In this document: positions 1 through 9,000 of the stretch, piece after piece
Layout: each line of letters begins with the position of its first letter
Position numbering within the stretch: position 1 is the stretch's first letter
Source: Legionella wadsworthii DSM 21896 = ATCC 33877
GTDB taxonomy: Bacteria; Pseudomonadota; Gammaproteobacteria; Legionellales; Legionellaceae
Assembly: GCF_000701265.1 (NCBI RefSeq)
Contig: NZ_JNIA01000028.1
Coordinates: 25,333 to 89,332 of the forward strand
DNA length: 64,000 bases
Direction of reading: 5' to 3'
Position numbers and translations under genes: made by a program
Notes under the pieces: model-generated
Seen by the model: the letters and a program-made list of their open reading frames with translations, nothing else
What the model was told of the DNA's origin: nothing
Databases searched by the model: none

Positions 1-2
1 AG

Positions 3-1130
3 AAAGTAGTCATTATAATACCGACGCATAATGAAGCGTCCGTCATAAAAACCACGGTGGAGCAAGTATTTGCCTCGGTAGCCTCATTAAATCAATATGA
101 TATTCATGTATTAATTTTTGATAGCGCTTCTACTGACGACACCCAAGACATTGTGGCCTCATTGCAGGAAAAATACCCCCAATTGCATTTACAAAATGAA
201 TCCATCAAATCAGGACTCGGATCGGCTTATCTCCAAGCGATGAATTATGCATTAAAAACACTACATGCGGATATTATTTTTGAATTTGATGCCGATTTGT
301 CCCACCAACCCAAGTACATTGCCCCCATATTAGAAAAATTGCAATCCGCTGATTGTGTATTAGGAAGCCGCTATGTTAAGGGTGGAAGTATTCCAAGTAA
401 TTGGGAGTTTCATCGTAAATTATTTTCTATTCTAGGTAATATTGTTGCTCGAGTTACTCTGACACCAAAATATAAAGATTTTACCAGCGGATTTCGTGCC
501 ACTCGGAAGCAGCAATTGTTACAAGTTTTACCGAATCATTTTCTTACAAATCACTACGCATATAAAATGCAGTTATTGTGGCTTTTGCATAAAAATAAGG
601 CCAAAATTTTGGAACATCCCATTGATTTTATAGATCGAAATGAAGGTTACAGTAAGTTACCTAAAAATAGCATTATCGATTCACTACGTGTGGTATTCAA
701 GTTGCGCTATTTTGAAATCAGGCGTTACTTGAAAATGTGCCTCGTCGGTTCTTTAGGGATACTGGTCCAGTTCCTGACCTATAATGTATTGCGAGAATAC
801 ATTAAATTATCTCCTTTTGAAGCATCGCAATTTGCGGTATGCGCCGCGATCATAAATAATTTCATATTAAATAGTAAAATAACCTTTAGCTCAAAGAAAA
901 ATTCGCCTTGGACTCAAAAGCTTAGACGCCTATTCTTTTTTACACTCTATTCCATACTGATAATCAATTTGCAAAGTTACTGGTTGCGGATTGGGGTTCT
1001 TTGTTTTGGTGGTGGGCCAGTACATGAAAATGTCATCATGGGAATTGGTATTGGTTTCATGTCTCTTTTGAATTATTATGCTTATTCACGTCATATTTGG
1101 TCTGAAAAGATAGTTCCTGTTAATTCATGA
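3..1130 (+). CDS. GT2 glycosyltransferase with C-terminal GtrA domain (5' partial)
   Basis: The frame is open to the left edge: before the GTG at 57 the reading frame already encodes KVVIIIPTHNEAS, the first beta strand and nucleotide-sugar site of GT2 enzymes, so the true start lies outside the window. DSASTDDT and the DAD motif in FEFDADLSHQPKY follow, with GSRYVKGG and FTSGFRATR as in dolichyl/polyprenyl-phosphate mannose (or glucose) synthases. From about residue 240 the protein has four hydrophobic helices typical of GtrA, a lipid-linked sugar flippase-like domain. The likely role is to load a sugar on undecaprenyl phosphate at the inner membrane for periplasmic glycosyl transfer. The stop overlaps the ATG of the next gene (ATGA), a GT39-type enzyme that could use the lipid-linked sugar. 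The exact sugar cannot be told. Confidence 0.9.
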   Translation, partial: KVVIIIPTHNEASVIKTTVEQVFASVASLNQYDIHVLIFDSASTDDTQDIVASLQEKYPQLHLQNESIKSGLGSAYLQAMNYALKTLHADIIFEFDADLSHQPKYIAPILEKLQSADCVLGSRYVKGGSIPSNWEFHRKLFSILGNIVARVTLTPKYKDFTSGFRATRKQQLLQVLPNHFLTNHYAYKMQLLWLLHKNKAKILEHPIDFIDRNEGYSKLPKNSIIDSLRVVFKLRYFEIRRYLKMCLVGSLGILVQFLTYNVLREYIKLSPFEASQFAVCAAIINNFILNSKITFSSKKNSPWTQKLRRLFFFTLYSILIINLQSYWLRIGVLCFGGGPVHENVIMGIGIGFMSLLNYYAYSRHIWSEKIVPVNS

Positions 1131-2650
1131 TGAAATGGGCTATGGTAAGGAATTGGAAAAAAAATATCTCCCTTTGGCGCCCCAAAAATAAAGAACATCA
1201 GGCAAAGGCGTTACCCCATAGGACATTCAGTCGGTGGGACTTTTTTAGCTCACGAAACATATGCCTGGGTTTGTCTTTATATTTTGCCATTCTCTTTTTT
1301 TTAGCACCTATCAATATATTATCGCTCGATACCTATTATTATTGGGATTGGAGCCGACATCTGGCTATGTCTTATTACGATGGCTCACCCATGATAGCCT
1401 ATTTCATCAGGCTTGCTACTGCTATATTTGGAGATAATTTATTTGCTTTGAGTTTGGTGGGAATCAGTGTCATCGCAATCACCAGTGGGGTTATTTACAA
1501 AACTTGCCGTTTTTTTTTATCGAGAGAAGCAAGCACGATTGGAACCTTATCCTGGCTATTCTCCCCTCTTGTGACTTTTGATATTTTAAAACAGACAACC
1601 TACGATACCCCTCTGATCTTGTTTTGGTCATTAACCCTGTACTACACCATCAAATTTATTAAGACAGATAGGATAGTCAACATCTATTTTATCGGAATTA
1701 GTGCTGGACTGATGATGTTATCTAAATATTCAGGCATCGTTTTAATCCTGTCTCTACTCATTTTTTTAACATTCAGTACTTATCGTACAATTTTTAAAAC
1801 CAAACATTTTTATATTGCAGTAATGATAGCTATTTTGATTTTTAGTCCAGTGCTTTTTTGGAATTACCAAAATCAATGGCAATCCTTCATCTACCAATTG
1901 ACTACTCACAAAATCAACCATCAGGTAAACCCTTTATATGCCGCGGTAAAAACTTTTTTCAACTCTTTTGTTCCCTCCCTTAATATCATGCTTCTCCCCC
2001 CTTTTCTGATACGAAAGCAAAACAAGGATGAAAAAAGTAGTTTAATCATAAGCTTGTGCAGAACTGTTTGTTTTACTTTCCTCTGTTTTTATTTATATAC
2101 ATCCAGTAAAGCTGAAATTAGAGAATTTTGGTTGACGCCTTATTTAATCTGCAGTGCCATATTATTCGGTTACTGGATTTCCTCACAACATTACCGTCGG
2201 CTGGCCCTGTTATTGATTATTTCATATGCGGCAATTAGCCTGGGTGTTTTAATCGATAACACTTCTCGATTTAATGTTGTTCCATCAAAAAAATTTGTTT
2301 ATTATCGTTTAATTCAAAAATTTAATACACAATTCCCCCAATTACCTGATACAGTCTTTACTTCAGGCTGGTTTCAAGCACGTATGCTCTTTTTCCTTAA
2401 AAACCAACCTATGATCCACACTTTGGGATGTGGGAACAGCGCTCAAAACCAATATGCCTTATGGGGTGCTGATATGAATCAAAGAGTTGCTGCTAAAACT
2501 TTAAAAGATGCGATATATATTGACCGTTACGATAGGAAAGACTGCCTGGAACAATACTTTGATCAATGTCAAAAAATTCCCACAGATACGTACACTTTTC
2601 GGCATAAGGAATATGCGCTCATTGTGTATCAATGTAAAAACTTTAGTTGA
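1127..2650 (+). CDS. GT39 (PMT/ArnT-like) membrane glycosyltransferase
   Basis: This 507-residue protein has about ten hydrophobic segments and a first periplasmic loop, LDTYYYWDWSRHLAMSYYDG, that matches the acidic loop of ArnT/PMT_2 enzymes, usually DEAYYW...SRHL...YFDHPP. The second acidic residue of the usual DE pair is replaced by T. The family moves sugars from polyprenyl phosphate to lipid A, glycans or proteins in the periplasm. It overlaps the upstream GT2/GtrA gene by four bases, so the two are probably translationally coupled donor-maker and transferase. The acceptor is unknown. The C-terminal 150 residues are soluble and periplasmic-looking, with several cysteines. Confidence 0.85.
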   Translation: MMKWAMVRNWKKNISLWRPKNKEHQAKALPHRTFSRWDFFSSRNICLGLSLYFAILFFLAPINILSLDTYYYWDWSRHLAMSYYDGSPMIAYFIRLATAIFGDNLFALSLVGISVIAITSGVIYKTCRFFLSREASTIGTLSWLFSPLVTFDILKQTTYDTPLILFWSLTLYYTIKFIKTDRIVNIYFIGISAGLMMLSKYSGIVLILSLLIFLTFSTYRTIFKTKHFYIAVMIAILIFSPVLFWNYQNQWQSFIYQLTTHKINHQVNPLYAAVKTFFNSFVPSLNIMLLPPFLIRKQNKDEKSSLIISLCRTVCFTFLCFYLYTSSKAEIREFWLTPYLICSAILFGYWISSQHYRRLALLLIISYAAISLGVLIDNTSRFNVVPSKKFVYYRLIQKFNTQFPQLPDTVFTSGWFQARMLFFLKNQPMIHTLGCGNSAQNQYALWGADMNQRVAAKTLKDAIYIDRYDRKDCLEQYFDQCQKIPTDTYTFRHKEYALIVYQCKNFS

Positions 2651-2724
2651 AGCGGGCTATCTTTTTTAACGTATTAGGCAAATTATGTTACTATCATTTT
2701 AGTAAATTTTGATAAGGACTATCG

Positions 2725-3594
2725 ATGTTTAAGTTACTCTTTCTATTCACTGCGTTGTTTTCTTCTGTTTGTTTTGCTGAAGAAAAAGAAATTGCGATTA
2801 CTATGGATGATCTGCCTCTTGTTGCTTCAAGAATGAATACTCCAGGAAATCGCCAGCGTTCGACAGAGCGTTTCACACAAATTGTAGAGACTTTCCAAAA
2901 ATACAAGGTTCCTGTGATTGGCTTTGTTATTGCTGGTGCTATAGAAAAAGGTCAATGGGATTTTCTGGAACAATTTCGTAAAGCCGGATTTATGTTAGGA
3001 AATCATACCTATTCGCATTACGATTTAAATCATGTCGGGGTTGACAAATACTTAGCCGACCTGGATCGAGCGGATAAGGTTCTTACTCCAATCATGACGG
3101 AACCAAAATACTTCCGTTATCCTTATTTAGCAGAAGGCAACAAGGAAAAGAAACAAAAGGTATATGATTATCTAAAAGAACATCATTACACCATTGCTCC
3201 TGTCACCATTGATACTAAAGACTTCGACTTTAATGCCATGCTTTATAAAGTCCCCTATCGCTCAAGAATCAATTACATTCAAAAATTAAAACCCCGTTAT
3301 TTAGCCTATATATGGAAACAAACATTAAGAGCAGAAAAAAATGCCCATGGAAAGAATGTCAAACAAATATTATTAATACATGCCAATCTACTCAATAGCT
3401 ATGTCTTGGGTGATATTTTAGAAATGTATCAAAAGAATGGATATAAATTTATTAGTTTAACAGAAGCATTGAAAAACCCTGCTCCTGTTATCCAATTTTC
3501 TCCTACCTTAAAAAAAGATACCTTAGGTGAGGAGCTCGAAAATGAACTTCTGAATTTACCAAAGCAAAAAGAAAATTATGTGACACCTGAATAA
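2725..3594 (+). CDS. Exported polysaccharide deacetylase family protein
   Basis: A signal peptide (residues 1-18, ending VCFA) is followed by EIAITMDDLPLV, the TxDD metal/catalytic motif of NodB-type carbohydrate esterase 4, and by GNHTYSHYDLN, the HxxxH zinc motif. FRYPYLAEG is the R-x-P motif. The protein should hydrolyse N- or O-acetyl groups from a polysaccharide or peptidoglycan in the periplasm. The C-terminal 60 residues are extra, polar and unrecognised. A short gap separates it from the glycosyltransferase pair upstream, so it may act on the same glycan, but this is inference. GATAAGGACT precedes the ATG as a plausible ribosome binding site. Confidence 0.88.
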   Translation: MFKLLFLFTALFSSVCFAEEKEIAITMDDLPLVASRMNTPGNRQRSTERFTQIVETFQKYKVPVIGFVIAGAIEKGQWDFLEQFRKAGFMLGNHTYSHYDLNHVGVDKYLADLDRADKVLTPIMTEPKYFRYPYLAEGNKEKKQKVYDYLKEHHYTIAPVTIDTKDFDFNAMLYKVPYRSRINYIQKLKPRYLAYIWKQTLRAEKNAHGKNVKQILLIHANLLNSYVLGDILEMYQKNGYKFISLTEALKNPAPVIQFSPTLKKDTLGEELENELLNLPKQKENYVTPE

Positions 3595-3771
3595 AGGGTT
3601 CGAATCGCAACAGTTTGTCACGACCAGGGCAATTTATAGAGTGAATCCCCAACTTGATTTCTGGAGAAATGAAACTCTTGCCATACCCAATGCCAGAGCA
3701 CATGCTGAAGAAAAATTATAAAGAGCCCTGATCTAAAGGACTTGATAGTGATGATCTCCAGAAAATAATCC

Positions 3772-4419
3772 TTATTCTTTTTCAAATCGAATGTTTAAAC
3801 GCTCACGAAGAGATTCAAGCAACTCTTTTGGTGCTTTTTCTGGGGAGCCCGAATTAAAAGGCGGCTCAGGATCATATTCAAGTCCCAACTGTAATGTTTG
3901 AGCCACATTGACATTAGTAAGCTTTGCAGCAAGATAAAACGCCATATCAATTCCTGCTGAAACACCGGCAGCGGTCATAATTTTTCCATCGGTAACAAAT
4001 CGCTTGTGGGTCGGTAGTGCTCCCCAATTGGCTAAGCGATTCATGACAGCCCAATGCGTGGTCGCTCTAATTCCTGATAAAATCCCAGCCGCACCTAATA
4101 TCAAACTTCCAGTACATACAGAAGTTGTCCATAAAGTATGTTCATGAATTTTTTTGATCCAAGCGAGGATGTCAGGGTAATCCCGTAAAGCAGTCGCATT
4201 GCCAGCACCCGGGACTAACAAAATGTCCGTATGTGAAATATCTGACAGCGCATGTTCCGCTATTAAAGTCAGGCCCGAACAGGTACGTACGGAACCACCG
4301 TTTAAACTGACCCTTTGCACTTCAACATCGGGCAATCGCGTAAGTACCTCATAGGGACCAATTGCATCCAGGGCAGTCATTTGTTCATAAAATAAAAAAG
4401 TTATGTTCAGTTTTTTCAT
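3772..4419 (-). CDS. DJ-1/PfpI (GlxA/InhA-like) family protein
   Basis: The 215-residue protein has the flavodoxin-like DJ-1 fold pattern: an N-terminal hydrophobic strand, LLVPGAGNAT, and the nucleophile elbow TTSVCTGSLILG with a Cys near residue 100, then ATTHWAVMNRL and VTDGKIMTAAGVSAGID, all characteristic of the GATase1-like domain of AraC-type GlxA regulators and of isonitrile hydratase. It lacks a DNA-binding domain, so it resembles the stand-alone enzymes such as InhA. The substrate is not determined. No strong ribosome binding site is visible before the ATG. Confidence 0.85.
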   Translation of the reverse strand: MKKLNITFLFYEQMTALDAIGPYEVLTRLPDVEVQRVSLNGGSVRTCSGLTLIAEHALSDISHTDILLVPGAGNATALRDYPDILAWIKKIHEHTLWTTSVCTGSLILGAAGILSGIRATTHWAVMNRLANWGALPTHKRFVTDGKIMTAAGVSAGIDMAFYLAAKLTNVNVAQTLQLGLEYDPEPPFNSGSPEKAPKELLESLRERLNIRFEKE

Positions 4420-4491
4420 GGAGGTATCTCAAAATAGATGACATGATGAATGAGAAGGAATATTTCCCAAGCCAGTTAATTATTCTTATAT

Positions 4492-4911
4492 CTAATGACC
4501 AACCACTGTACACATCAATTGGCGTCCTTGTGCTCGAAAGCGATGCTCATAGAGGTAAATTCCCTGCCAGGTACCCAGAGCCAGTTTTCCATTGTGTATT
4601 GGAATGGTTAAACTGGTTTGAGTGAGGATAGTTCGAATATGGGCAGGCATATCATCTTTACCTTCCTCCACATGTTTAAAAAGCGGATCGCCGTCAGGAA
4701 CTAATTGTACTAAAAAGTTTTCCAAATCAACCCGAACCTGAGTATCGTAATTTTCACAAATCATTAATGAAGCACTCGTGTGTTTGAGAAATAAATGGCA
4801 TAAACCTTCGTTGACGCCAGTATTTACTAAGAGCTTATCTACTTCTTCAGTGATATTTTGGGTACCGCGTCCAGAAGTTTGAAAGAGGATGGAACATTGT
4901 TCGATTTTCAT
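4492..4911 (-). CDS. YjbQ family protein (UPF0047; thiamine-phosphate-synthase-like)
   Basis: At 139 residues this matches the usual length of the YjbQ/UPF0047 family. Conserved pieces are GLCHLFLKHTSASLMICENYD, where the histidine and nearby acidic residues bind metal, DMPAHIRTILTQTSLTIPI, and the closing GTWQGIYLYEHR. E. coli YjbQ has weak thiamine phosphate synthase activity, but its physiological role is unsettled. It lies between a PfpI-like gene and a DUF167 gene on the same strand, with no obvious functional link. Confidence 0.9.
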   Translation of the reverse strand: MKIEQCSILFQTSGRGTQNITEEVDKLLVNTGVNEGLCHLFLKHTSASLMICENYDTQVRVDLENFLVQLVPDGDPLFKHVEEGKDDMPAHIRTILTQTSLTIPIHNGKLALGTWQGIYLYEHRFRAQGRQLMCTVVGH

Positions 4912-4965
4912 ATTTAGATTTTTGATAATATGTTTTCTTTACTATCGCAAAATTTTCTTTGTGAT

Positions 4966-5241
4966 TCAAAGTAAATCATCAGGTATGATCGCATCTCCAA
5001 GGATTTTCAGTACTTTATGTCTGGATTTATCCCCGCGAATTAATGAAACCTGTTTTAAGGGCACCTTAAAGAGCAGCGCAATAAAATGTATCAAAGTCTT
5101 ATTTGCCCTACCCTCAATAGGTGGTGCATTAAGACGGATTTTAAGTTTACCATCATAGATACCTACAACCTCTGTTTTTTTAGAACCGGGTTGTATAAAA
5201 ACATAGAGGGTTAAACCTTTCGCATCGCGTTGATACCACAC
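4966..5241 (-). CDS. DUF167 (YggU) family protein
   Basis: This small 91-residue protein shows the YggU/DUF167 signature IQPGSKKTEVVGIYDGKLKIRL followed by NAPPIEGRANKTLI, then SLIRGDKSRHKVLKI. The family has a compact alpha/beta fold and no established function. The start is GTG at 5241. The gene sits 54 bases upstream of the yjbQ homologue on the same strand and may be cotranscribed with it. Confidence 0.9.
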   Translation of the reverse strand: MWYQRDAKGLTLYVFIQPGSKKTEVVGIYDGKLKIRLNAPPIEGRANKTLIHFIALLFKVPLKQVSLIRGDKSRHKVLKILGDAIIPDDLL

Positions 5242-5294
5242 AGTTGCTGAAATCCCTTATCCATTATATCGATGTATCATACCGGAAAGCTCAT

Positions 5295-6071
5295 TTAGCT
5301 TGAAATGCTCAAAGAACGCCCAGCTTTCTCCATATTCACCAAGGTACTCTCATAGACCTCATCGAGTAAGGTGGTTTCTTTCTTCAGTTTACTTCGGGTA
5401 AGTTCATCCATCTGTTCTTTTGTTTTTGCCATTTCATTGAGGTTGGTGAAAAAAGATTCCGCATGAGATGCAATGCTTGTTTCATGTGTTCCAACTTGAG
5501 ATTGGAACCAGGACTTCACTTTCGGAGCAGGTTTTTCCTTGGTGATGAGACGAACTGGAAGTTTTCCATCGCTTAACTCCTGAGATAAATTGTCTCCCGC
5601 TGCTTTTAGTTGTTCAAGTAAGCTGGGATCATCAGATTGTATTGCATATCGGATGGTAGCATCACGCAGGATTTGCAGCATTTTATTGTGGTTTTCTATT
5701 TTAGCTTTAGCTGCATTGTCGCGATTTTTTTTAGCGGTCGCATAAGATAATTTATTCCCATCGAAAACGATGCGGGAATCGTCAGCAAAAATTTGTAAAA
5801 TATCAGGGCGTCCTGTGGATAAAATGGCGCCAACAGTGGTTTGTGTCGACTCTGAGCTGGAAGGATCAAAAATAAGATTAGGTTGATTGGCAATCCATTG
5901 AATTAAATCTAGAGGTGGGGTCAATAAAAGGACAAGCCTCACAAGCAAAGTTCTGCCATTGGCGTTTACTGCATTGACCAAATCTGGATGTTCGGATATC
6001 AGCACAGGTACTTTTTTATATTCTTTTTTATTTATCGCGTCCCATAATAAAATTTCATGAGCTGATTGCAT
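5295..6071 (-). CDS. Hypothetical protein, weakly ankyrin-like N-terminus, coiled-coil C-terminus
   Basis: I place the start at 6071 (MQSAHEIL, 258 residues), because TAGGGAGATTAAA lies directly before that ATG and the longer reading frame would begin inside the predicted promoter. The first 100 residues contain helix pairs such as DAINKKEYKKVPVLISEHPDLVNAVNANGRTLL, which resemble degenerate ankyrin repeats. The last 80 residues are polar and probably helical, rich in K, E and T. There is no signal peptide or membrane segment. It belongs to a same-strand run of unrecognised genes, so a translocated-effector role is possible but unproven. Confidence 0.7.
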   Translation of the reverse strand: MQSAHEILLWDAINKKEYKKVPVLISEHPDLVNAVNANGRTLLVRLVLLLTPPLDLIQWIANQPNLIFDPSSSESTQTTVGAILSTGRPDILQIFADDSRIVFDGNKLSYATAKKNRDNAAKAKIENHNKMLQILRDATIRYAIQSDDPSLLEQLKAAGDNLSQELSDGKLPVRLITKEKPAPKVKSWFQSQVGTHETSIASHAESFFTNLNEMAKTKEQMDELTRSKLKKETTLLDEVYESTLVNMEKAGRSLSISS

Positions 6072-6101
6072 TTTAATCTCCCTATCAAAATAATTGGACA
6101 C

Positions 6102-6130
6102 ATTATATCAAAAAATAACCATGATGTCAT
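6102..6130 (-). promoter_or_regulatory. Sigma70-type promoter for the 5295-6071 gene
   Basis: Read on the minus strand, ATGACA (6125-6130) and TATAAT (6102-6107) are separated by 17 bases. Transcription would start about 6095 and leave a 24-base leader with an AGGGAG ribosome binding site. The -10 is perfect and the -35 differs from TTGACA at one base. Confidence 0.6.
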
Positions 6131-6158
6131 TCCTTAATCCAATCTTTGGCCAAATAGA

Positions 6159-8036
6159 CTACAGGCTTATATTATTTTGAGAGATATTCAGGATAGGAAT
6201 AAATGAAGCAAGACTGGATTTTGCTTGATTCAATGGTTCATAATCTAGTCCAAAATCACAGGCTTCACAAATTTTTTGGATATGAGAAGGACTCGCTTTA
6301 TCGTATCCTATAGATTTTGCCTCCTTGATTAGGCCTTCGATTTCCTTTATTTTAAGTAACATTTCAGGCTCGACTTCTTCATTCAAATCACTTAAAACCT
6401 GAGATAATTCTTTTAGAAGGGACTCATAATTGCGCTGTTTTTCTGAATCAAACAGGATAAGCTCTGTCTCATCTCTTAGTGTGTTCATGAAAAATCGATA
6501 GCGGTGAAAGTGTGCTTGAGCATCTTCAGTAGGAGGATCAACGCCATGTTCCTTCGGATTCAATTCTATAGGTACAACCGCTGCTGTATGAGACTGAACT
6601 TCAATAGGCTCTTTTGATAAAGGAAAAAGGGCATCATTTTTTTCAATTTCATTAGAATGAACTAAACTCTGCTCCTGAGTCAGATTCTTTAGGGATGCCA
6701 TTTCGGATGTTTTAGTGAGATTTACTTCTTCAGATGTTATACCAGAGCTAAAACTTTCCTCAGGATTAGCTGATGTATGTAACAAGTTTTCAATTAGTGT
6801 GATTTCAGATGCAAAACGTATCTTGGTATCCTCTGCTAAAACAGGCGCAATAATAGTTCCTATGGTTTTCAATTCCTTATGACATTTATCTAATAAGACC
6901 TGAAGCGTTTGATAATTGCCAATTGTTTTAAGTTCTTTTTGGCATTCCTTTAACTGGTTTAATCGAGTATCCAAAAGATTGATTTTATCTTCATCCAAAT
7001 CATCAACTGGACATTGTTGTATCTCATTGATTAATAAATTCAAACTCTTGTCTATATCCTTTAAAGCATGATGACGTGCATTCTCGTAATGCATTACATG
7101 TTCATGTATCTCCTGCTCCCACTCTCTTTGAATTGCCAGGCTTTCCCTTTTAAAATGATTTACTTGAGTATGATGCACCTCATAAATTTCTTGTAACCCA
7201 GGTACTTTGTGGCGTGCTTTTTCAAGAAACGCATCAAAATTTTGATGCGCTGATTCGAGTTGCTCCTGTTTTTCTTTAAGATGTTTTCCGAGGCTTTCTT
7301 CCTGGTCATGGATTTCGTCCAATTGATTTATCTTATAATAATGCATCTGGTCTTTTATAACGGTTAGTTCTTTTAAAAGGCTTCTGGCTTCGTCTTTCAT
7401 CTCCTCGTCAATATTTTCATCTTGTTCTATCAGTTGAATTGTTTGTTGTACCAATTGCATATGCTCATCAAAAGAGTATTCAATGTGGTTGATGTGCCTC
7501 ACATGGTAAAAATAATTGATGCGTTTTATCTCTTCTTCATAATACTGATACAATTTCATATGAGTTAAACCAAAAAGTTCTTTTTCCCATTCGGATGTAG
7601 GGGGTATGAATTTAATTTCATCAGTTTTTGAGATTAATGCGTCTTTTTTTTTGGATAACAAAGCCAAATGATGTAGGTTTGCGTCTATAACTTGAGCCTG
7701 TTCTTTTTCAATTTTATCAAGCAATGCTGTTTCTTTTGGAGGTAAATCTTTATCTTTAAAAAGAGAACGAATGATATCAAATCGACCAGAAACAGTTAGA
7801 AAAAAGATGAGATTGTGTTCACATAAATAAACAAACTCATGAATTAATCGTTCATTTTGCTGAATGACATCTCTTTTACTTTTAATTGAATTAATCTTTC
7901 TGAGCCATTCTAGATACGAAATCAAAAGAGGATAAGTTGTTTCAGACAACTCTTTTTGCTTTAAGACCGCATGACTTGGATCACCCATAACTTTTTTTAA
8001 TATTTCTTCAGGTGATAGATAAAGACTCACCATCAT
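6159..8036 (-). CDS. Large coiled-coil protein, function unknown (effector candidate)
   Basis: The 625-residue protein is almost entirely charged alpha helix. Residues about 180-400 have dense heptad-like patterns of E, K, L and Q (for example EESLGKHLKEKQEQLESAHQN). A near repeat, CQKELKTIGNYQ and CHKELKTIG, occurs near residues 375-400. There is no signal peptide, membrane segment or recognised catalytic motif. AGGGAAAAGT precedes the start. Long cytosolic coiled-coil proteins of this sort are common among Legionella Dot/Icm substrates, but that assignment is inference. The C-terminus is hydrophobic and Asn/Ser-rich (NISQNNISL). Confidence 0.7.
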   Translation of the reverse strand: MMVSLYLSPEEILKKVMGDPSHAVLKQKELSETTYPLLISYLEWLRKINSIKSKRDVIQQNERLIHEFVYLCEHNLIFFLTVSGRFDIIRSLFKDKDLPPKETALLDKIEKEQAQVIDANLHHLALLSKKKDALISKTDEIKFIPPTSEWEKELFGLTHMKLYQYYEEEIKRINYFYHVRHINHIEYSFDEHMQLVQQTIQLIEQDENIDEEMKDEARSLLKELTVIKDQMHYYKINQLDEIHDQEESLGKHLKEKQEQLESAHQNFDAFLEKARHKVPGLQEIYEVHHTQVNHFKRESLAIQREWEQEIHEHVMHYENARHHALKDIDKSLNLLINEIQQCPVDDLDEDKINLLDTRLNQLKECQKELKTIGNYQTLQVLLDKCHKELKTIGTIIAPVLAEDTKIRFASEITLIENLLHTSANPEESFSSGITSEEVNLTKTSEMASLKNLTQEQSLVHSNEIEKNDALFPLSKEPIEVQSHTAAVVPIELNPKEHGVDPPTEDAQAHFHRYRFFMNTLRDETELILFDSEKQRNYESLLKELSQVLSDLNEEVEPEMLLKIKEIEGLIKEAKSIGYDKASPSHIQKICEACDFGLDYEPLNQAKSSLASFIPILNISQNNISL

Positions 8037-8180
8037 ACTTTTCCCTGTATGTTTCTAATTAAATAAAGTATAGTATTTTTTGACTTTATTGCTCATAATT
8101 TGTTTTGTTTGATTATTTTTCGAACCGACAATGGGAAAGAGACAGAGTGATTTAACATCTACGAGAAAAAGAAATAATTT

Positions 8181-8852
8181 TTAATGTCTCACATTTTTAG
8201 GGAGGTAATTCATAACACAGTAGCTCAAACACTTGGTATTTGTAATTTCAAGTTCACGGAAATAAGTTAATTCATTTAAATAAAAATCAAATACCTCCTG
8301 TATTGCTTCAAAATAACCTTTGATAACGACTGAATAACGCATTTTTTCACAATGATGTATTTCAAGCAGTTTAGAATATAAAAAGATAATTTCAGAAGAA
8401 CATTGGGTATGTGTTGTAAATGCAATATCAAAGCAATTTACTTGTAGCAATTTAGTTTTTAATTTATTGATATTCACTAGAATTTTAGATATGAAAAAAT
8501 TAATTTTTTCTATTTTATCTCGATAAACATCTCCTAAAACCTCAGGAATGGAGTGAACCATATCACGTAAAAAATCCAAATCAGCAATGTAATTTCCCAA
8601 GACAGTGTTTTTTTTCATTTCAATGAAACGTGATTGCCATTCTACCAAGTGCATGACGATTCTTTTATAGGCGAGTAAATCTTTAGTATTATCTGCACTT
8701 GGTAATGAACTGGTCGCTTTCAAATGCTCTATATGCCCCATAACCAAAAAGCAGGCATTTTTAATGTCTTCAAACATTAAAGATGCAAAATTACTGGTCT
8801 CAATTTTTTCACCAATATTATCAATTATTTTTACTACATCTGGAGATAACAT
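8181..8852 (-). CDS. Hypothetical helical protein
   Basis: This 223-residue protein is not recognised. It looks all-helical, with regular hydrophobic spacing, many aromatic residues and seven cysteines spread along the chain, and no signal peptide or transmembrane segment. GGAACTACA precedes the ATG. It lies between the coiled-coil gene and the giant SecA-like gene on the same strand, with about 150 bases of non-coding DNA on each side, so it probably has its own promoter. Confidence 0.6.
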   Translation of the reverse strand: MLSPDVVKIIDNIGEKIETSNFASLMFEDIKNACFLVMGHIEHLKATSSLPSADNTKDLLAYKRIVMHLVEWQSRFIEMKKNTVLGNYIADLDFLRDMVHSIPEVLGDVYRDKIEKINFFISKILVNINKLKTKLLQVNCFDIAFTTHTQCSSEIIFLYSKLLEIHHCEKMRYSVVIKGYFEAIQEVFDFYLNELTYFRELEITNTKCLSYCVMNYLPKNVRH

Positions 8853-9000
8853 TGTAGTTCCAAATTGACATGACCATAATCTGATTATAGATCAATATTT
8901 GCACACAAAATAAAGTGAAGGGAAAAGATTGAGAATGGATGACAACTTACTTTCATCTTGAATAATTTTTTGGCGCGCTGAGATTCAGCGCTATCAGCCA

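Noticed and set aside
3595..3620. GGTTCGAATCGC resembles a tRNA T-loop
   Set aside because: The bases on either side do not form a T-arm stem, and no acceptor or anticodon arm is visible nearby.
6002..6101. Longer start for the 5295-6071 gene at 6101
   Set aside because: The extra codons lie across a near-perfect promoter -10, and a strong ribosome binding site is placed for the ATG at 6071.
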